In this document: piece by piece, positions 23,895 through 35,630 of the stretch
Position numbering within the stretch: position 1 is the stretch's first letter
How the letters are laid out: each line of letters starts with the position of its first letter
Assembly: GCA_021464415.1 (NCBI GenBank)
Contig: CM038466.1
Span: 50,281,356-50,345,355 of the forward strand
Direction of reading: 5' to 3'
From: Lonicera japonica
Taxonomy: Eukaryota > Streptophyta > Magnoliopsida > Dipsacales > Caprifoliaceae
DNA: 64,000 nucleotides
Position numbers and translations under genes: made by a program
Notes under the pieces: model-generated
What the model saw: only the letters and a program-made list of their open reading frames with translations
Told to the model about the DNA's origin: nothing
Database searches by the model: none

Positions 23895-24780
23895 TTTAAG
23901 TGACGCACATTGATCAAAGCGCGTCTTCTAAGTGAATTAAAAAATTTCAAATATTTGATTTTATTTTTGAGTTTTTTTTAACTTTAGGCGACGCACATTG
24001 ATCAAAGTGCGTCTCCTAAGTGAATTTTAAAATTTCTTGAATAATTAAAATTTTGTTAGAAATTTAGGGGGGGAAATAGATTTAGGCGACGCACATTGAT
24101 CAAAGTGCGTCTCCTAAATGAATTTTGAAATATTTTAAATTTTGATGAAAATTTCGGGAGGGAAAATAGCTTTAGGCGACGCACATTGGTCAATGTGTGT
24201 CTCCTAAGTGAATTCCCAAATTTTCAAAATTTTGTGAAAAATTTAGGAGGGGAAATTTAATTTAGGCGACGCACATTGGTCAATGTGCGTCTCCTAAGTT
24301 AATTTTCAATTTTTCAAATTTTTGAAAATGTGATGAAAATTGGGTGAATTTAGGCGACGCACATTGGTCAATATGCGTCTCCTAAGTGAATTTCCAAATT
24401 TTTAAAATTTTGTGAAAATTTTAATCGCTAAAAATTACTTTAGGCGACGCACATTGGTCAAATTGCGTCTCCTAAATGACATTTGAGGTGACGTACATTA
24501 ATTTGTGTACGTCGCCTATGACTTATCTTAGGAGACGTACAATGACCAATGTACGTCGCCTAAGTGACCTGTCCTTAATGCGACGCATCTTACTATGTGC
24601 GTTGCCTAAAGGTTATGTTTAGCAGACGTATTATATATGTACGTCGCCTAAGATTGAACTTAGGCGACGCAATAGCATGTACGTCGCTTAAGTTAATTCT
24701 TAGGAGACGGACATAAAGTGCGTCGCCTAAGATGTATCTTATGAGACGAACCTATTTGTGTGCGTCGCCTAAACCCTTTT
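23895..24780. repeat. Right subterminal repeats of CACTA element
   Basis: The core GGCGACGCACATTG...GTGCGTCTCCTAA recurs near 23988, 24086, 24176, 24265, 24352 and 24442, spaced about 87-98 bases by AT-rich filler. Closer-packed palindromes follow from 24480 to 24775. The regular spacing differs from the tight left cluster. Confidence 0.85.
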
Positions 24781-24791
24781 CTGGCATAGTG
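24767..24791 (-). repeat. CACTA right terminal inverted repeat
   Basis: On the minus strand this begins CACTATGCCAGAAAAGGG and leads straight into TTTAGGCGACGC. The base after the terminus is the start of TTTTGC, giving a candidate TTT target duplication that cannot be checked because the left end is absent. Confidence 0.85.
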
Positions 24792-25268
24792 TTTTGCTTT
24801 GAAGAAATTAAATCCGCTCAGTCTCAATATGCATAAATTACTCAAGGGTTATTTAAAGATAAATTGTTATATCTATGTTGAGTCGGGTCAAATGTGTTAA
24901 ATTTATGCGAATTTGAACCTGGCCTAAACTTTTGCAGAGTCTTTGTTATGAAACTTATATTCAGCTCCATCTTAAAAGAACTCATCACAAACCCAACTTA
25001 TTAGGGAAATTCTAGTTAATAGGATATTTATAGTGAAATTCTATTTCATGAGCCGTTGATTGGGAAGAATTCGACTCAATAGGTATATGTTTAGTTTTGA
25101 AAACATGAATCCCCACCATTTACTATGTGCATAGGCTCGAACTCGATCTCTCCTGCCCTGGCCACCCAAAACGTCTAGATTGTATGATATGATAATTGCA
25201 TTTGAAGAAAAATTGTTATATTCAAAATCGAGTCAGATTGATGAAACGAGTTAATTTAATAAATTTTA
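24790..25268 (+). repeat. 479-bp direct repeat, right copy
   Basis: This is the partner of 17895-18373. Its first two bases overlap the CACTA terminus. It continues without a break into the surrounding repeat family (AAAATGAAAAATAAACC), so it represents the true right flank of the insertion. Confidence 0.9.
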
Positions 25269-26069
25269 AAATGAAAAATAAACCTAACAATTGCCTCAAT
25301 TAATCTAAGCCCATCTAAACAAGCACATATCTACAGTACTATCAACTTGAAATTGTATCAGATTTTTGTTATGGAACCCATACCAAAAACCCATAAATAT
25401 CTTAGGTCCTTGGATAGCTATACTGAAATTCAATATAAGCACTTGGTTAGAAAGAGCCTGACCCAACCAGTGCATGCATTGTTTTGATAAACTTAAACAC
25501 GTTCCGTTTCAATATACATAAGCACGTACTCGAACCTACCCATCCCTTTGTCTTGTAGTTATAATATATTATAAATAGAGTTGGCGAAAAATATTATATT
25601 TAGGTTAAGTGTGGTTAAACTGGTTAAATTTATAATAACTTGTACCTAGTCCGAACTTCTGGGGTCCATATTCTCCAGGAACTCGATTTGTCTAGGCCTG
25701 ACTCAATTGACTCGTTATAATTATATGATATTATAATCATATGTAAAGAAAACTTATTGTAGTCAAATTTGAATTTACTAATTAATCCAAGTTTATCTAG
25801 ATAAATTTATATGTTTGTTTAATCACAAAATTGTAAGACTAGTTAATTAATATGGAATCAAATTTGAATTTTAATATGGGAATAAATTAGAATTTGGATA
25901 TGCTTGAAATACTTTCAAATTTAATGCAATGTATAAGTGACCATAATTATACTTTAAATTTCCAGAGTATTGCGACATCTATAAATTGTTAGATCAAAAG
26001 ATAAAAAGCTGAGGATAAATCTTAGCTACCACTTATCTTTTTGGTGGGAATTTTTGATTTATTGATAGA
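25269..26069. repeat. Diverged intergenic repeat modules
   Basis: This continues the family seen at 13119-18373. The last 200 bases (25860-26069) form the R200 unit (TTTCAAATTTAATGCAA, AGATCAAAAGATAAA, GATTTATTGATAG), which recurs near 30880, 32930 and 33130. No gene was found. Confidence 0.55.
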
Positions 26070-26096
26070 CTAGTCAATGCCCGTGCCTACGGCACG
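26070..26096 (-). mobile_element. Helitron-like 3' end (hairpin plus CTAG)
   Basis: On the minus strand the hairpin CGTGCC-GTA-GGCACG is followed after eight bases by CTAG and then T, the classic Helitron 3' terminus (hairpin, CTRR, insertion between A and T). An element in this orientation would extend to the right. The abutting sequence to the left would read TCTATCAATAAATCA, which could be the 5' TC end of a neighbour in the same orientation. No Rep/helicase gene is present. Confidence 0.5.
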
Positions 26097-29000
26097 ATTC
26101 AATTGTGTCTATATGTAATTTGCCACATTATCTAAAATTATATTTATTACTTTTTTTTATATTTATAATTACTCGTAATTTTATTTTATTTTTATCTCAT
26201 ATTAAGAGTTCTTATTCCAATTTTGTTATTTTTCAAATAAATTAATTTTAACATTATCCTAAAAAAGTAGTAGTATACTTTTAATTTAAATAAGAGGAAT
26301 TAAATTTTTCCATATGCTTATATGTAATTGGTGACACTATTGAAAATCATATTTATTACTATTTTTTTTATAACTATAACTACTTGTAATTTTAGTAATT
26401 TTTTTTTATCTAAGTTCTTATTCCAAATTTGCTATTTCTCAAAGAAATTAATTTTAACATTAACTTGAAAAAGTAGTAGTATACTCTTAATTTGAGAGCA
26501 ACAGGAATTAATTTTTTCCCTACGGCACTAATTTTAATTTTTAATCTTAATCAAATTTGACAAATATAATTGCATGCCTATTATTCAAATAGTGGTAGAG
26601 TAAATTAAGTCAGTCTAATTACATTTTCGTTACAATTAGGGATGATAAATAGACTAATTCGATGGGTTTTTTACTAAACAAACCCAATATGGGGTGAACT
26701 CTTTCTTTTTTCTTTTATAATCTATAAAATTATGGGTTCTAAATGGCTTAAGTTCGAATTTATGTAAATTTTGTTCATTTGACTCACTTCCACTGGAATA
26801 TAATATTCTTTTCTTTAAATATTCTAATGATACAATAGAATTACAACATGCGAGGAGGGGAAGAGTGAATTGAGGTTTCTACGTATAGTATAGTAAACAT
26901 GATATATTTTAATTTATTTTTTTAAATAAATATGCTTTTAGTTAAGTTTAGTTTCAAATAATCATATTTTAGATATATCGAGTTCAAATTTGACAAAATC
27001 TTAAACTCGACTATTAATTCCTTATAAATAATGTTAATATTAACATCCATTTATATATTTTCATAAGTACTTTTTGGATTATAAAAATTTAGAAATTATT
27101 AATCACATATAAGATAAGCGTAATAGTGTATGCCAAGAGAATAACCAAGTAAGTTTAAATTAATATATTTATATTTAGATCAACTTAATATTTAAAAATT
27201 ATAATTAGTTTCCATATAAAGTAAACTATTATTAATCTATTTTGAAAAAATAATAAATATAATATCAAATATGTTCTAAGTTTTGGATATATCCTTATCA
27301 CCTACCATTAACTTATTTTTTTATTTTTTTTATCCTTTCTCATAATTAACTATATTTTATTCTTCAAATAAATTGTTATTGCAAATAAGTAAGTTCTAAT
27401 TTTTTTTAATGATTAACAATATAGTTGTTAATGTATATATAACATGATACCTTTTGTACTTATTTTTAGAAATAAAGGGGTGTTGAAAATTAAAATTCTA
27501 ACATTCAGAAAATTAATTTTTACTATTTATGGTAAAAAAAATGTGAATACTTTTGATAAAGTATAAATAATTTTGAGCAATTGAAACTTAAATTGAATTT
27601 TATATGACTAAATGTTAAAATATTAATAAATAATTTATATTGATAGTAAAATATATTTATACATGCTTAATAATCAAATAAAGGTACGGAAAAATATAAC
27701 TACATAAGACATTTTAGTAAAAAAACTACGCATACATGCATAATATTCTAAAAAAAATCTAAATTCTAATTTTAGTTTAAGGTATTCAATTTTTTTATTT
27801 TTTTTACTTTTTAAGGTTTTAAACACTTTAATAGTGATTACTTAATTAATAAATATTTGTTTAGTTATCACAGAAATATATTACATAAACCAAAATTAAT
27901 TAGGACATAAATATTTATTTAGTTTATCACATAAATTAAAATTAATTATGAGATAAATATATATTTAGTTATCACATAAATATGTTAGTCGTCGGATTAA
28001 AACACAAAGATTCAAACTAAATCTCAGATACCAGTTAGGAACATAAGTTAAGAAAATATCTGAGCTGTTGGATTAAAACATAAAATCTCAAATTAAATTT
28101 GACCCACCACTTAAGAATATAAGTTTAGAGAGTCCTGTAATATCAAGACTGACTTGATTTATTAATTGATAGTAATGTCCGTGACTACGGTACGAAAAAT
28201 ATTATTTAATTTTAGTTAAGAGATAATTATGTAGCAACAAGAAGTAGACATGCTTGAGGCAAGTTTGAGTAAACTAAAACTCGACCAATCTAAAGTTTTG
28301 ATAAATATAACTACGATTTTGGGATGGAAGATGACTAAATTTGAAAATCCAAAACTTTGGCATTTATTATATGGTTAAACTCACCCAACTTTGATATGCA
28401 CCGATATATTGTAATTATATAGTATTATAAAAGTATTTAAAGAAAATTAATTATATATACTTAGTTAGTTTGGGTTCAACGGGTTAAATTTACATGAACT
28501 CACCTCAACCAAATCTAAGTCATATTTATATTACTTATATTTACCATAATTTTAAAACATACACCCATTAGGGTTTGGTTGAAAACTCGTTAGACTGGAC
28601 TCTTCGATATTTTAATTGTTATTTCAAAATAGTTTTTTACGTTTGCCAAAGCAAATGGTTCATACTTTTTATTCGTGTCTTTTTAAGTTTGCTCCTTCAA
28701 TAATATTCATAATTTGAGTTACTCCCGCTTTACTAATCCTTTAAGTTAATGCCACCGCCCCACCCTTAGGGGTTCGTTTGTCGAATAACTCAAAGGATTC
28801 GTAAAATGAGAATATCCCAAATTATGGGCATTATTGACGTAATAATTTAAAAAGACCCTCATTATCCATTATGAACAGTTTATTGGAAGTGTCTTTTTTT
28901 TTTTTGCGATAGCATTAATTTATTTTAAAATATATCATTCATAAAATTTGTTTATATATTATTTCAATTCCTGAATTTTCTTTCATTGTAACACGAATTA

Positions 29001-29840
29001 TTCAAATAATAAATTTTTTTAAATAAATAAATTAGGCTCATGTGTTTTTCTAATAAACTAAAAGAAAAGACTACATCTATCTTATTTATTTAAATGAAAA
29101 ATTAAGTTCGCTTATGTTTTGAAAAAGAAATTTTATGACATGTATCAATCAGATCAAATAATTTACTAAAACAAAAATAGGGCGTTGCAAGTATTAATAA
29201 CATAAATAACAAAAAAAAACTATCTATCCATAGCGAAATGAACTTCAAAGGTTATTAATTTATTGTTTCCATAATTCAAAATAAGAAAAGAAAATGAAAA
29301 AAAAAGTTGTGTCCACTTTATATGGTAGTTGTATTACACATGTTCATACTATTTATTCTAGTGATTGTAAAATTGTATATAAAAAAATGCATTATTTAAT
29401 CATTCATTGTATAAAAAAAAATCAAGAACTTTTGTTTTTACACCTTTCGTTTTATGCCTTCTTTTGAACTTCTCCAACCTAAAATATTTTAATTTGATAC
29501 GGATTTTTATATCGCTTTGTTGCATTTTTTCAAGCATTTTATGACTAATAATTAGCAAAATTTAGGGTAATTCAAAATTATATTTTAGTTTTCTATAAAA
29601 TTAATTTAATTGGAGCTGTGAAAATGTGAAATAATTTCTAAATAACCGGACAATTTGTAGTGAATATTTTAGCTTTTTCAAAAAAAATAAAATAAATTTA
29701 CCATACAATAAGTTATATGGTAAAATAAGATTACCATACCGTATGAAATTTTTTAAAAAAAATACTTAACAGAACCTAGAGGACCGTGTTCATATAATTT
29801 TAATAATTACCATTACAATGTGAAAGAAAAATTCAAAAGA
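26097..29840. other. AT-rich, gene-free stretch
   Basis: No coding region was found. There is a near repeat of about 250 bases (26140-26270 and 26330-26500, sharing AAAAGTAGTAGTATACT). A second, decayed copy of the Helitron-like junction occurs near 28160-28195 (GATTTATTAATTGATAG, GTCCGTGACTACGGTACG). Confidence 0.5.
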
Positions 29841-30348
29841 AAATATGTACCGTTCCAAGTTCAAGTTTTACCAATTGCAAGTGTTACAGTTTTTTTGGCC
29901 TATTTGTGCGATAATATTGACTTTATTATTATTAAGGAAAACACTAATCTCACTAAATTTATATGATATGATATGATATGATATTTTTTACGTAATTGGA
30001 TGGGTTGATAATCTTAAAATATAATCATATAATAAAATGTAACAAATAATAACTGATTTATTGCACAAAATCATTTATATATAAATATTTTTCATATGAT
30101 AAGATTTTTGTAAAGGTAATTTACATTTTTTGATGAATATAATTGAATTAGAGTACATTTTAATAAAAGTTGAAAAAATTCAAAAGAAAATATGGATGTT
30201 CCAAGTTCAAGTTTTACTGATTGCAAGTGTAACCATTTTTTCTGGCCTATTTGTGTAATAATATTGACTTTTGGACGTTCCAAGTTCAAGTTTTACTGAT
30301 TGCAAGTGTAACCGTTTTTTTCTGGCCTATTTGTGTAATAATATTGAC

Positions 30349-30383
<35 letters not shown>

Positions 30384-30640
30384 GGAAAACACTAATCTCA
30401 CTGAATTTATATGATATGATATTTTATTTTTTAATTCACTAAATGGATTGATAATCTTAAAATATAATCATATAATAAAATGTTAACAAATAATAACTAA
30501 TTTATTGCACAAAATCAATTATAGATAAATATTTTTCATATGATAATATTTTTGTAAATATAATTTACATTTTTTTGATAGATATATATAATTGAATTAG
30601 TGTAAAATATATTTTAATTAAAGTTGGAAATATATAAACA
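29840..30640 (+). repeat. Tandem duplication with ATT microsatellite
   Basis: The block GTTCCAAGTTCAAGTTTTAC...CTGGCCTATTTGTG occurs near 29851, 30200 and 30277. The last two copies are about 80 bases apart. The downstream block (AAGGAAAACACTAATCTCAC, ATATAATCATATAATAAAATG) occurs twice, about 450 bases apart. A (TTA)n run at 30350-30380 is expanded relative to the first copy. Confidence 0.8.
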
Positions 30641-31690
30641 ATCTGATTTTAGAAATAAATATTTAATTTAATGGATAAAGTTAAACTAAGAATTTTGATA
30701 GGTTTTAAAGACTATTATATTTTGTTAAAGAATTAAACAAAACCCATTATTATCATTTATATTACAAATATGCCATGATAACTCAAAGTCGTTAGATCAA
30801 AACATAAACATCCATATTAAATCATGGTCACCAGTTAGTATATCAGGACTGACCTGATTTATTAATAGATAGTTAACTTATAAACATGGAAATAAATTAA
30901 ATGTTGGATATTCTTGAAAAACTTTCAAATTTGATGAAATATATAAGTAGCCATAATTATGCTTTAAACTACTGGGGGCGCGCCATGACACCTATAACCC
31001 GTTAGATCAAAAGATAAATAACAGAAGATAAAAATCACCACTTATATCATATTTTTTTTGAGAATTTTGTGATTTATTAATAGATAGAAGTAAATTTTGA
31101 TTAGGAATCTAGATTGAAAGTCAAATATACAATTATAAATTAATTTGAATTAGTGTTTAGAGTTCTCAGTTTTTAAAAGGGCAATACTATAAAAGTTGGC
31201 TCAAAAAAATTATAATTTAATGGTGGATTAACCGCAAGAAATTGCAGATAGAAACAAAATCACCCAAATAATTAATATATAGGCATAATTTGCTACAAAC
31301 GTGGTTGATGCTGATGTAATAAAGATGTTAAAATAAAATAAGGCAAGGTTTGTTTTTTAAAATAAGAAATAAATAAATAAAGGGGGAGAGGGTAATTAAT
31401 TAAAGGTCCAAGATTAGGATTGTCTATTCGGTATAGGAGTTGGATATGGGGTTGTCCTCACTTGGATTGAATTATTTAATTTGAGCATGTTTAAGGCTAA
31501 GTTCTGCTCAAAATAAAACTTGCTTTATATTTTTGAACTTAGTTTTTAATTTATTAGGAGATTCAGGCCCGAGCTCAAGTAAGTCCATGATGAGCATGGT
31601 TTGACAAATGAGTTCAAGTAAGTCCATGTTGAGCATGGTTTGAAAATTTGTAAATTAAATGGCAAAGGAATTTTGAAAAAAGCTTTGAAA
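30641..31690. repeat. R200 repeat units and AT-rich spacer
   Basis: A partial R200 unit (30775-30870) precedes a full one (30880-31087), each ending TTTATTAATAGATAG. The 31090-31690 part matches 33335-33880 (AAAATCACC, AATTAATATATAG, AGGTCCA), so the whole 30880-32390 stretch is a duplicate of 33130-34530. No gene was found. Confidence 0.6.
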
Positions 31691-31699
31691 AACATGGCA

Positions 31700-32390
31700 T
31701 GGTGGCACCCACTTACATAAATGCTTTCACCAAAATGGAAAAGGAAATACTAATTTTCTCATGATATTTTTGATTGAATTTTGAAGTCTTTCTCACTATT
31801 CACAACAGTGGAGCTTACTATCAACTGGAACCTTTATGCATTGGTAAGGTTTTCCGCTCAATCTAATAGCCTGCCTATCTGGGCCAGCTGTTCCACCCTT
31901 CAAGGTGCTTACAATCAGCGAAGGGATTAGTCTCCGCTGTCGAGCGGTGGATACCCTGGGAAGCCAAAAAAAAAATAGCCTGCCTATCGGTTGTCAATTC
32001 AAAGAAAAAGTTTGCATATGGGCTCATCTTTGAAAAATGTCTTCAGCCTGTACTTTTCAATCCCAATCTTTGCTCCAATTACCACAAAAGCATTAATCAA
32101 ACAATAACCAAATCAATGGCTAAAAAGAATGTGATCCACCTAACCTAGCAGCCCCAAAACCAAGAGCAATATATTTATTTGATCCACACAGAGAACTCGT
32201 TAGAGAAGTTAAATTTTTTAAATGATGTGTTAAAAATGCATTAATCAGTGCATGTGGTCTAATTAAAGCACTGATCATTACACTTTCGACACGACATTTA
32301 GTTTATAGTAACTTGGACATTTTCTTGGGTGCACTTACCATTACTCATAATCAAACTAAAACCTATCAATCAATGGCAAGAGCAGTATTT
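31700..32390 (+). repeat. Low-copy repeat R2 with coding-like segment
   Basis: It aligns with R1 (6935-7575) and R3 (33890-34530). On the plus strand the frame from about 32005 reads a peptide close to that of R3, with LIFEKCLQPVLFNPNLC and then SMAKKNVIH, ending at a stop at about 32147 where R3 has Gln. A SINE fragment is inserted at 31880. Confidence 0.55.
31880..31973 (+). mobile_element. Truncated SINE with 15-bp TSD
   Basis: A 94-bp insert ends GGGATTAGTCTCCGCTGTC...GCGGTGGATACC and a poly(A) run. It is flanked by AATAGCCTGCCTATC at 31865-31879 and 31974-31988. The long direct repeat and A-tail are the marks of LINE-mediated insertion. The GATTAGTC...GATACC tail fits plant SINEs. The tRNA-like head is missing, so it is 5'-truncated. 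It is absent from R1 and R3, which gives the empty site. Confidence 0.85.
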
Positions 32391-33890
32391 AAAAAAAAAT
32401 ATTGCAGTCAAATCGGGTCAAAATGGTAAAAAAATTAAATTTACTAATTAATCCAAGTTTATCTAGATAAACTTATATGTTTGTTTAATCATAAAATTGT
32501 AAGAGATAACTTTTCTTGTTGATTTTTAAAAAATAAAATATGTCCATATTTAATTGAATAAATGAATTGGTACGGGTTGTATTATAATAATATTTTAAGT
32601 TATTGAAACAAAATTTAATAATAAATTAAACTTATTTCAGAAGAATAGTTTTTCATTTTTTTCTTCTAATAATTTTTTTTTAAAACATAAAGTAAAAAAT
32701 CTTTAATTTTACAATTGAAAAAGTAAGCTAATTTAATTGAGGAAAAAATTTCTACTAATAAATATGTAATTCATTTTTGAAAACTATGAAAAATGTTACT
32801 AATTTTACAATTTTTCTATATTGTTCATATTTAATATTTATCTATCAGTAATTGGCAATATATTAAAAAAATTGTGACCTAATATATGAATAGTTAATTA
32901 ATATTGAAAAAAAAATTGAATTTTGATATTGGAATAAATTATAATTTTTATATACTTGAAATACTTTCAAATTTGATGCAATATATAAGTAACCATAATT
33001 ATGCTTTAAATTACTAAAGTGTCACGACATCTATAAACCATTAGATCAAAAGATAAATAGCCGAGGATAAATCTTAGTTATCACTTATCTTTTTTTGGGG
33101 AAATTTTTGTTTTATTAACATGTAGTTAACATACAAATATGGAAATAATTAAAAGTTGGATATTCTCAAAAGACTTTCAATTTAATGAAATATCTAAGTA
33201 GCCATAATTATGCTTTAAACTACTGGCGCGCCACGACATCTATAACCCATTATATGAAAAGATAAACAACTGAGGATAAATCCTAACCACCATTTATTTT
33301 TTTTCTAGGAATTTTTTGATTTATTAATAGATAGAAGTACGTAGATTTTGATTAGGGATCTCGATTAAAAGTCAAATATACAATTATAAAATAATTTTAA
33401 TTAGTTTATATAGTTCTCAATTTTTAAAAGGGTAATATTGTAAAAGTTGGTTCAAAAAATTTATAGTTTAAAGATAAATTAGCTGCAAGAAGTTGTAGAT
33501 AGAAACAAAATCACCAAAATAATTAATATATAGTTGAAATTTGCTACAAAACGTTGTTGATGATGATTTGATAATGATGTGATAAAGATATTAAAATAAA
33601 AGAAGAAAAGGTTTGTTTTTCAAAAACGAAATAAATAAAAGGCGAGAGGGTAATTAATTAAAGGTCCAGGATTAAAATTGTCCATCAGGTACATGAGTTG
33701 GAAATGTGGTTGTCTTCACTCGGATTAAACTTAAACTTGGCTTTTTAATTTATTGAGCGATTCGTGCCCGAGTTCAAATAAGCCCATACAAGAATGATAA
33801 GCATATTTTGAAAATTTGACCAAATTAAATGGCAAAGAATTTTTGAAAAAAACTTTGAAAAACTTGGCATGGTGGCACCCACTTACTTAA
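32391..33890. repeat. Repeat modules and R200 tandem pair
   Basis: Two R200 units stand in tandem (32930-33120 and 33130-33335). Before them lies a copy of the AAATTTACTAATTAATCCAAG module also seen near 25780. No gene was found. Confidence 0.6.
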
Positions 33891-34535
33891 ATGCTTTCAC
33901 CAAGATGGAAAAGGAAATACTAATTTTCTCATGATATTCTTGATCGATTTTATTGAATTTTGAAAACTCTTATAGGTTTCCAACCAAAGAAAAAGTTTAC
34001 AGATGGGCTCATCTTTGAAAAATGTCTTCAACCTGTACTTTTTAATCCCAATCTTTGCTTCAATTACCACAAAAGCATTAATCAAGCAATAACCAAATCA
34101 ATGGCTAAAAAGAAGGTGATCCACCCAGCCCAGCAGCCCCAAAACCAAGAGAAGGATATTCATTTGATCCACACGGAGAACTCATTAGAGAAATTAAAAT
34201 ATTTAAATAATGCGTTAAAAAGTGCATTAATCAGTGTATGCGGTTTACTTAAGACAATGGCCATTGCATTTTCGACACGAGATCAATTTACTTTAGTAAC
34301 TTGGACATTTACATGGGTGCACTTCCCATTAATCTTAATCAAACTAAAACCTATCAATCAATGGCAAGAGCAGTATATTCATTTGATCACCATGAAGAAC
34401 TTGTTAGAGCAGCTCCCGTGCTCGCCCTATAATTTTATTTTATTTTCCTTAAATTTAAAGATAAATTTTATAACCACAAGTTGTGGCCCAATGGTTAGAC
34501 CACCATTAGGTTCGAGCTCTAAATTAAAGATTTAG
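33891..34535 (+). repeat. Low-copy repeat R3 with open coding-like segment
   Basis: This copy keeps an open frame of 191 codons from 33960. The part shared with R1 and R2 covers about residues 10-80, with FEKCLQPVLFNPNLC, the internal start SMAKKKVIHPAQQPQNQE and HLIHTENSLEKL. A second short copy of the HLI.MENLLEQL block follows near 34378. The start from SMAKK onward could be the N-terminus of a host gene's first exon. I cannot name the gene. The end runs into a SINE-like head (A box GGCCCAATGGTTA, B box GGTTCGAGCTC, 34484-34521). Confidence 0.4.
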
Positions 34536-35557
34536 AAAAAATCTCAATTTTTTGTGTAACAGTTAATAAAGCTTAAATTTACTAGACTATCCTTGCAAAT
34601 GAATGATAACACACACTTATAGTGAGGTTATATTGAATATAAAAGGTAAAAAAAGATATATAAAATAAAGTTTTACATTTGTACTCATCTTTTTCAATGA
34701 ATAGTGCGATACAGATAAAAACTATGTAATTTTGAGTTCACCTTTTTAAGAGAATTGTATTGGCATTTTTACATATGAACATCATATTTTCTTATCCCTC
34801 TATTTTTATGAATAGAATGTTGACACGCATGCAATTAAAATTGTGTGTTTTTATTTCATATTTTTAAGCAAATAGCGTACGTACTGATACTCATTTAAAC
34901 ATTTTACAGCATAGAGACTAAAAAATATATTTAAGACGTAATAGGGCATCAATTAGGTAAAGGGAAAATAACTTATAGCAAATAAAAGTAAGTCTAAAAC
35001 CCTACAAAAAAGAAAAAGAAAAACTAGGGACTATTGTCACATTAACTTAAAATGTGCGGACTACAATCATCCAAATTTTTAATATCTTAAAACCAATAAA
35101 GCTAAAAAAATAAATAGGAGGCTAGGTCTATTTTCTAAAGGGTGATTTTGTTTGTAACCGCGATATCTTTGAATTAATCTGCATTGTTAAGTTAATCCAC
35201 ATTACCTACTAAATTAATCCACGAATGTGGATAAACTAACAAAAAAATATTATTGATTTAATTTTATAAATATTATTGATTGAATTACTTAATATTAAAA
35301 AATCCATTAAATTGATGAGTGCTGAGTGCATCCACTTTAGTTAAATAAATAAAAATATTACATTTAAAAAGTTACATTCTAATGTTATTAACCAATAGGT
35401 AAATCCTAATTAACTTTAATAAAAAAAATAAAAACAAGGATTTAACTTTTAATTAAAAAAATAAAAACAAAAATCAACCCTTCAATCCCTTCCATTTTGA
35501 TATTATATATATACTTGATTCTCAAATCTTTACTACTACTTCTACTACTACTAGTAC

Positions 35558-35630
<73 letters not shown>

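Larger units (their letters stand above)
18374..24791. mobile_element. CACTA (En/Spm) transposon, left end missing
   Basis: The right end reads CTGGCATAGTG, the inverse of the CACTATGCCAG terminus of many plant CACTA elements. Both ends are packed with subterminal repeats built on TTAGGCGACGCACATTG, as expected for CACTA transposase-binding regions. The left side begins inside a subterminal repeat, without any CACTA terminus. The interior holds a TnpA-like fragment on the minus strand, microsatellites and possible captured sequence. No TNPD/TNP2 transposase was seen, so it is non-autonomous and, with one end lost, immobile. Confidence 0.85.

Noticed and set aside
29940..30440. Short regularly repeated blocks as a CRISPR array
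   Set aside because: The units are long tandem duplications with a microsatellite, not short repeats with unique spacers, and this is plant DNA.
34484..34521. Second tRNA-like A and B box pair
   Set aside because: The boxes are too close and no tRNA fold is present; it matches the head of the SINE at 7576.
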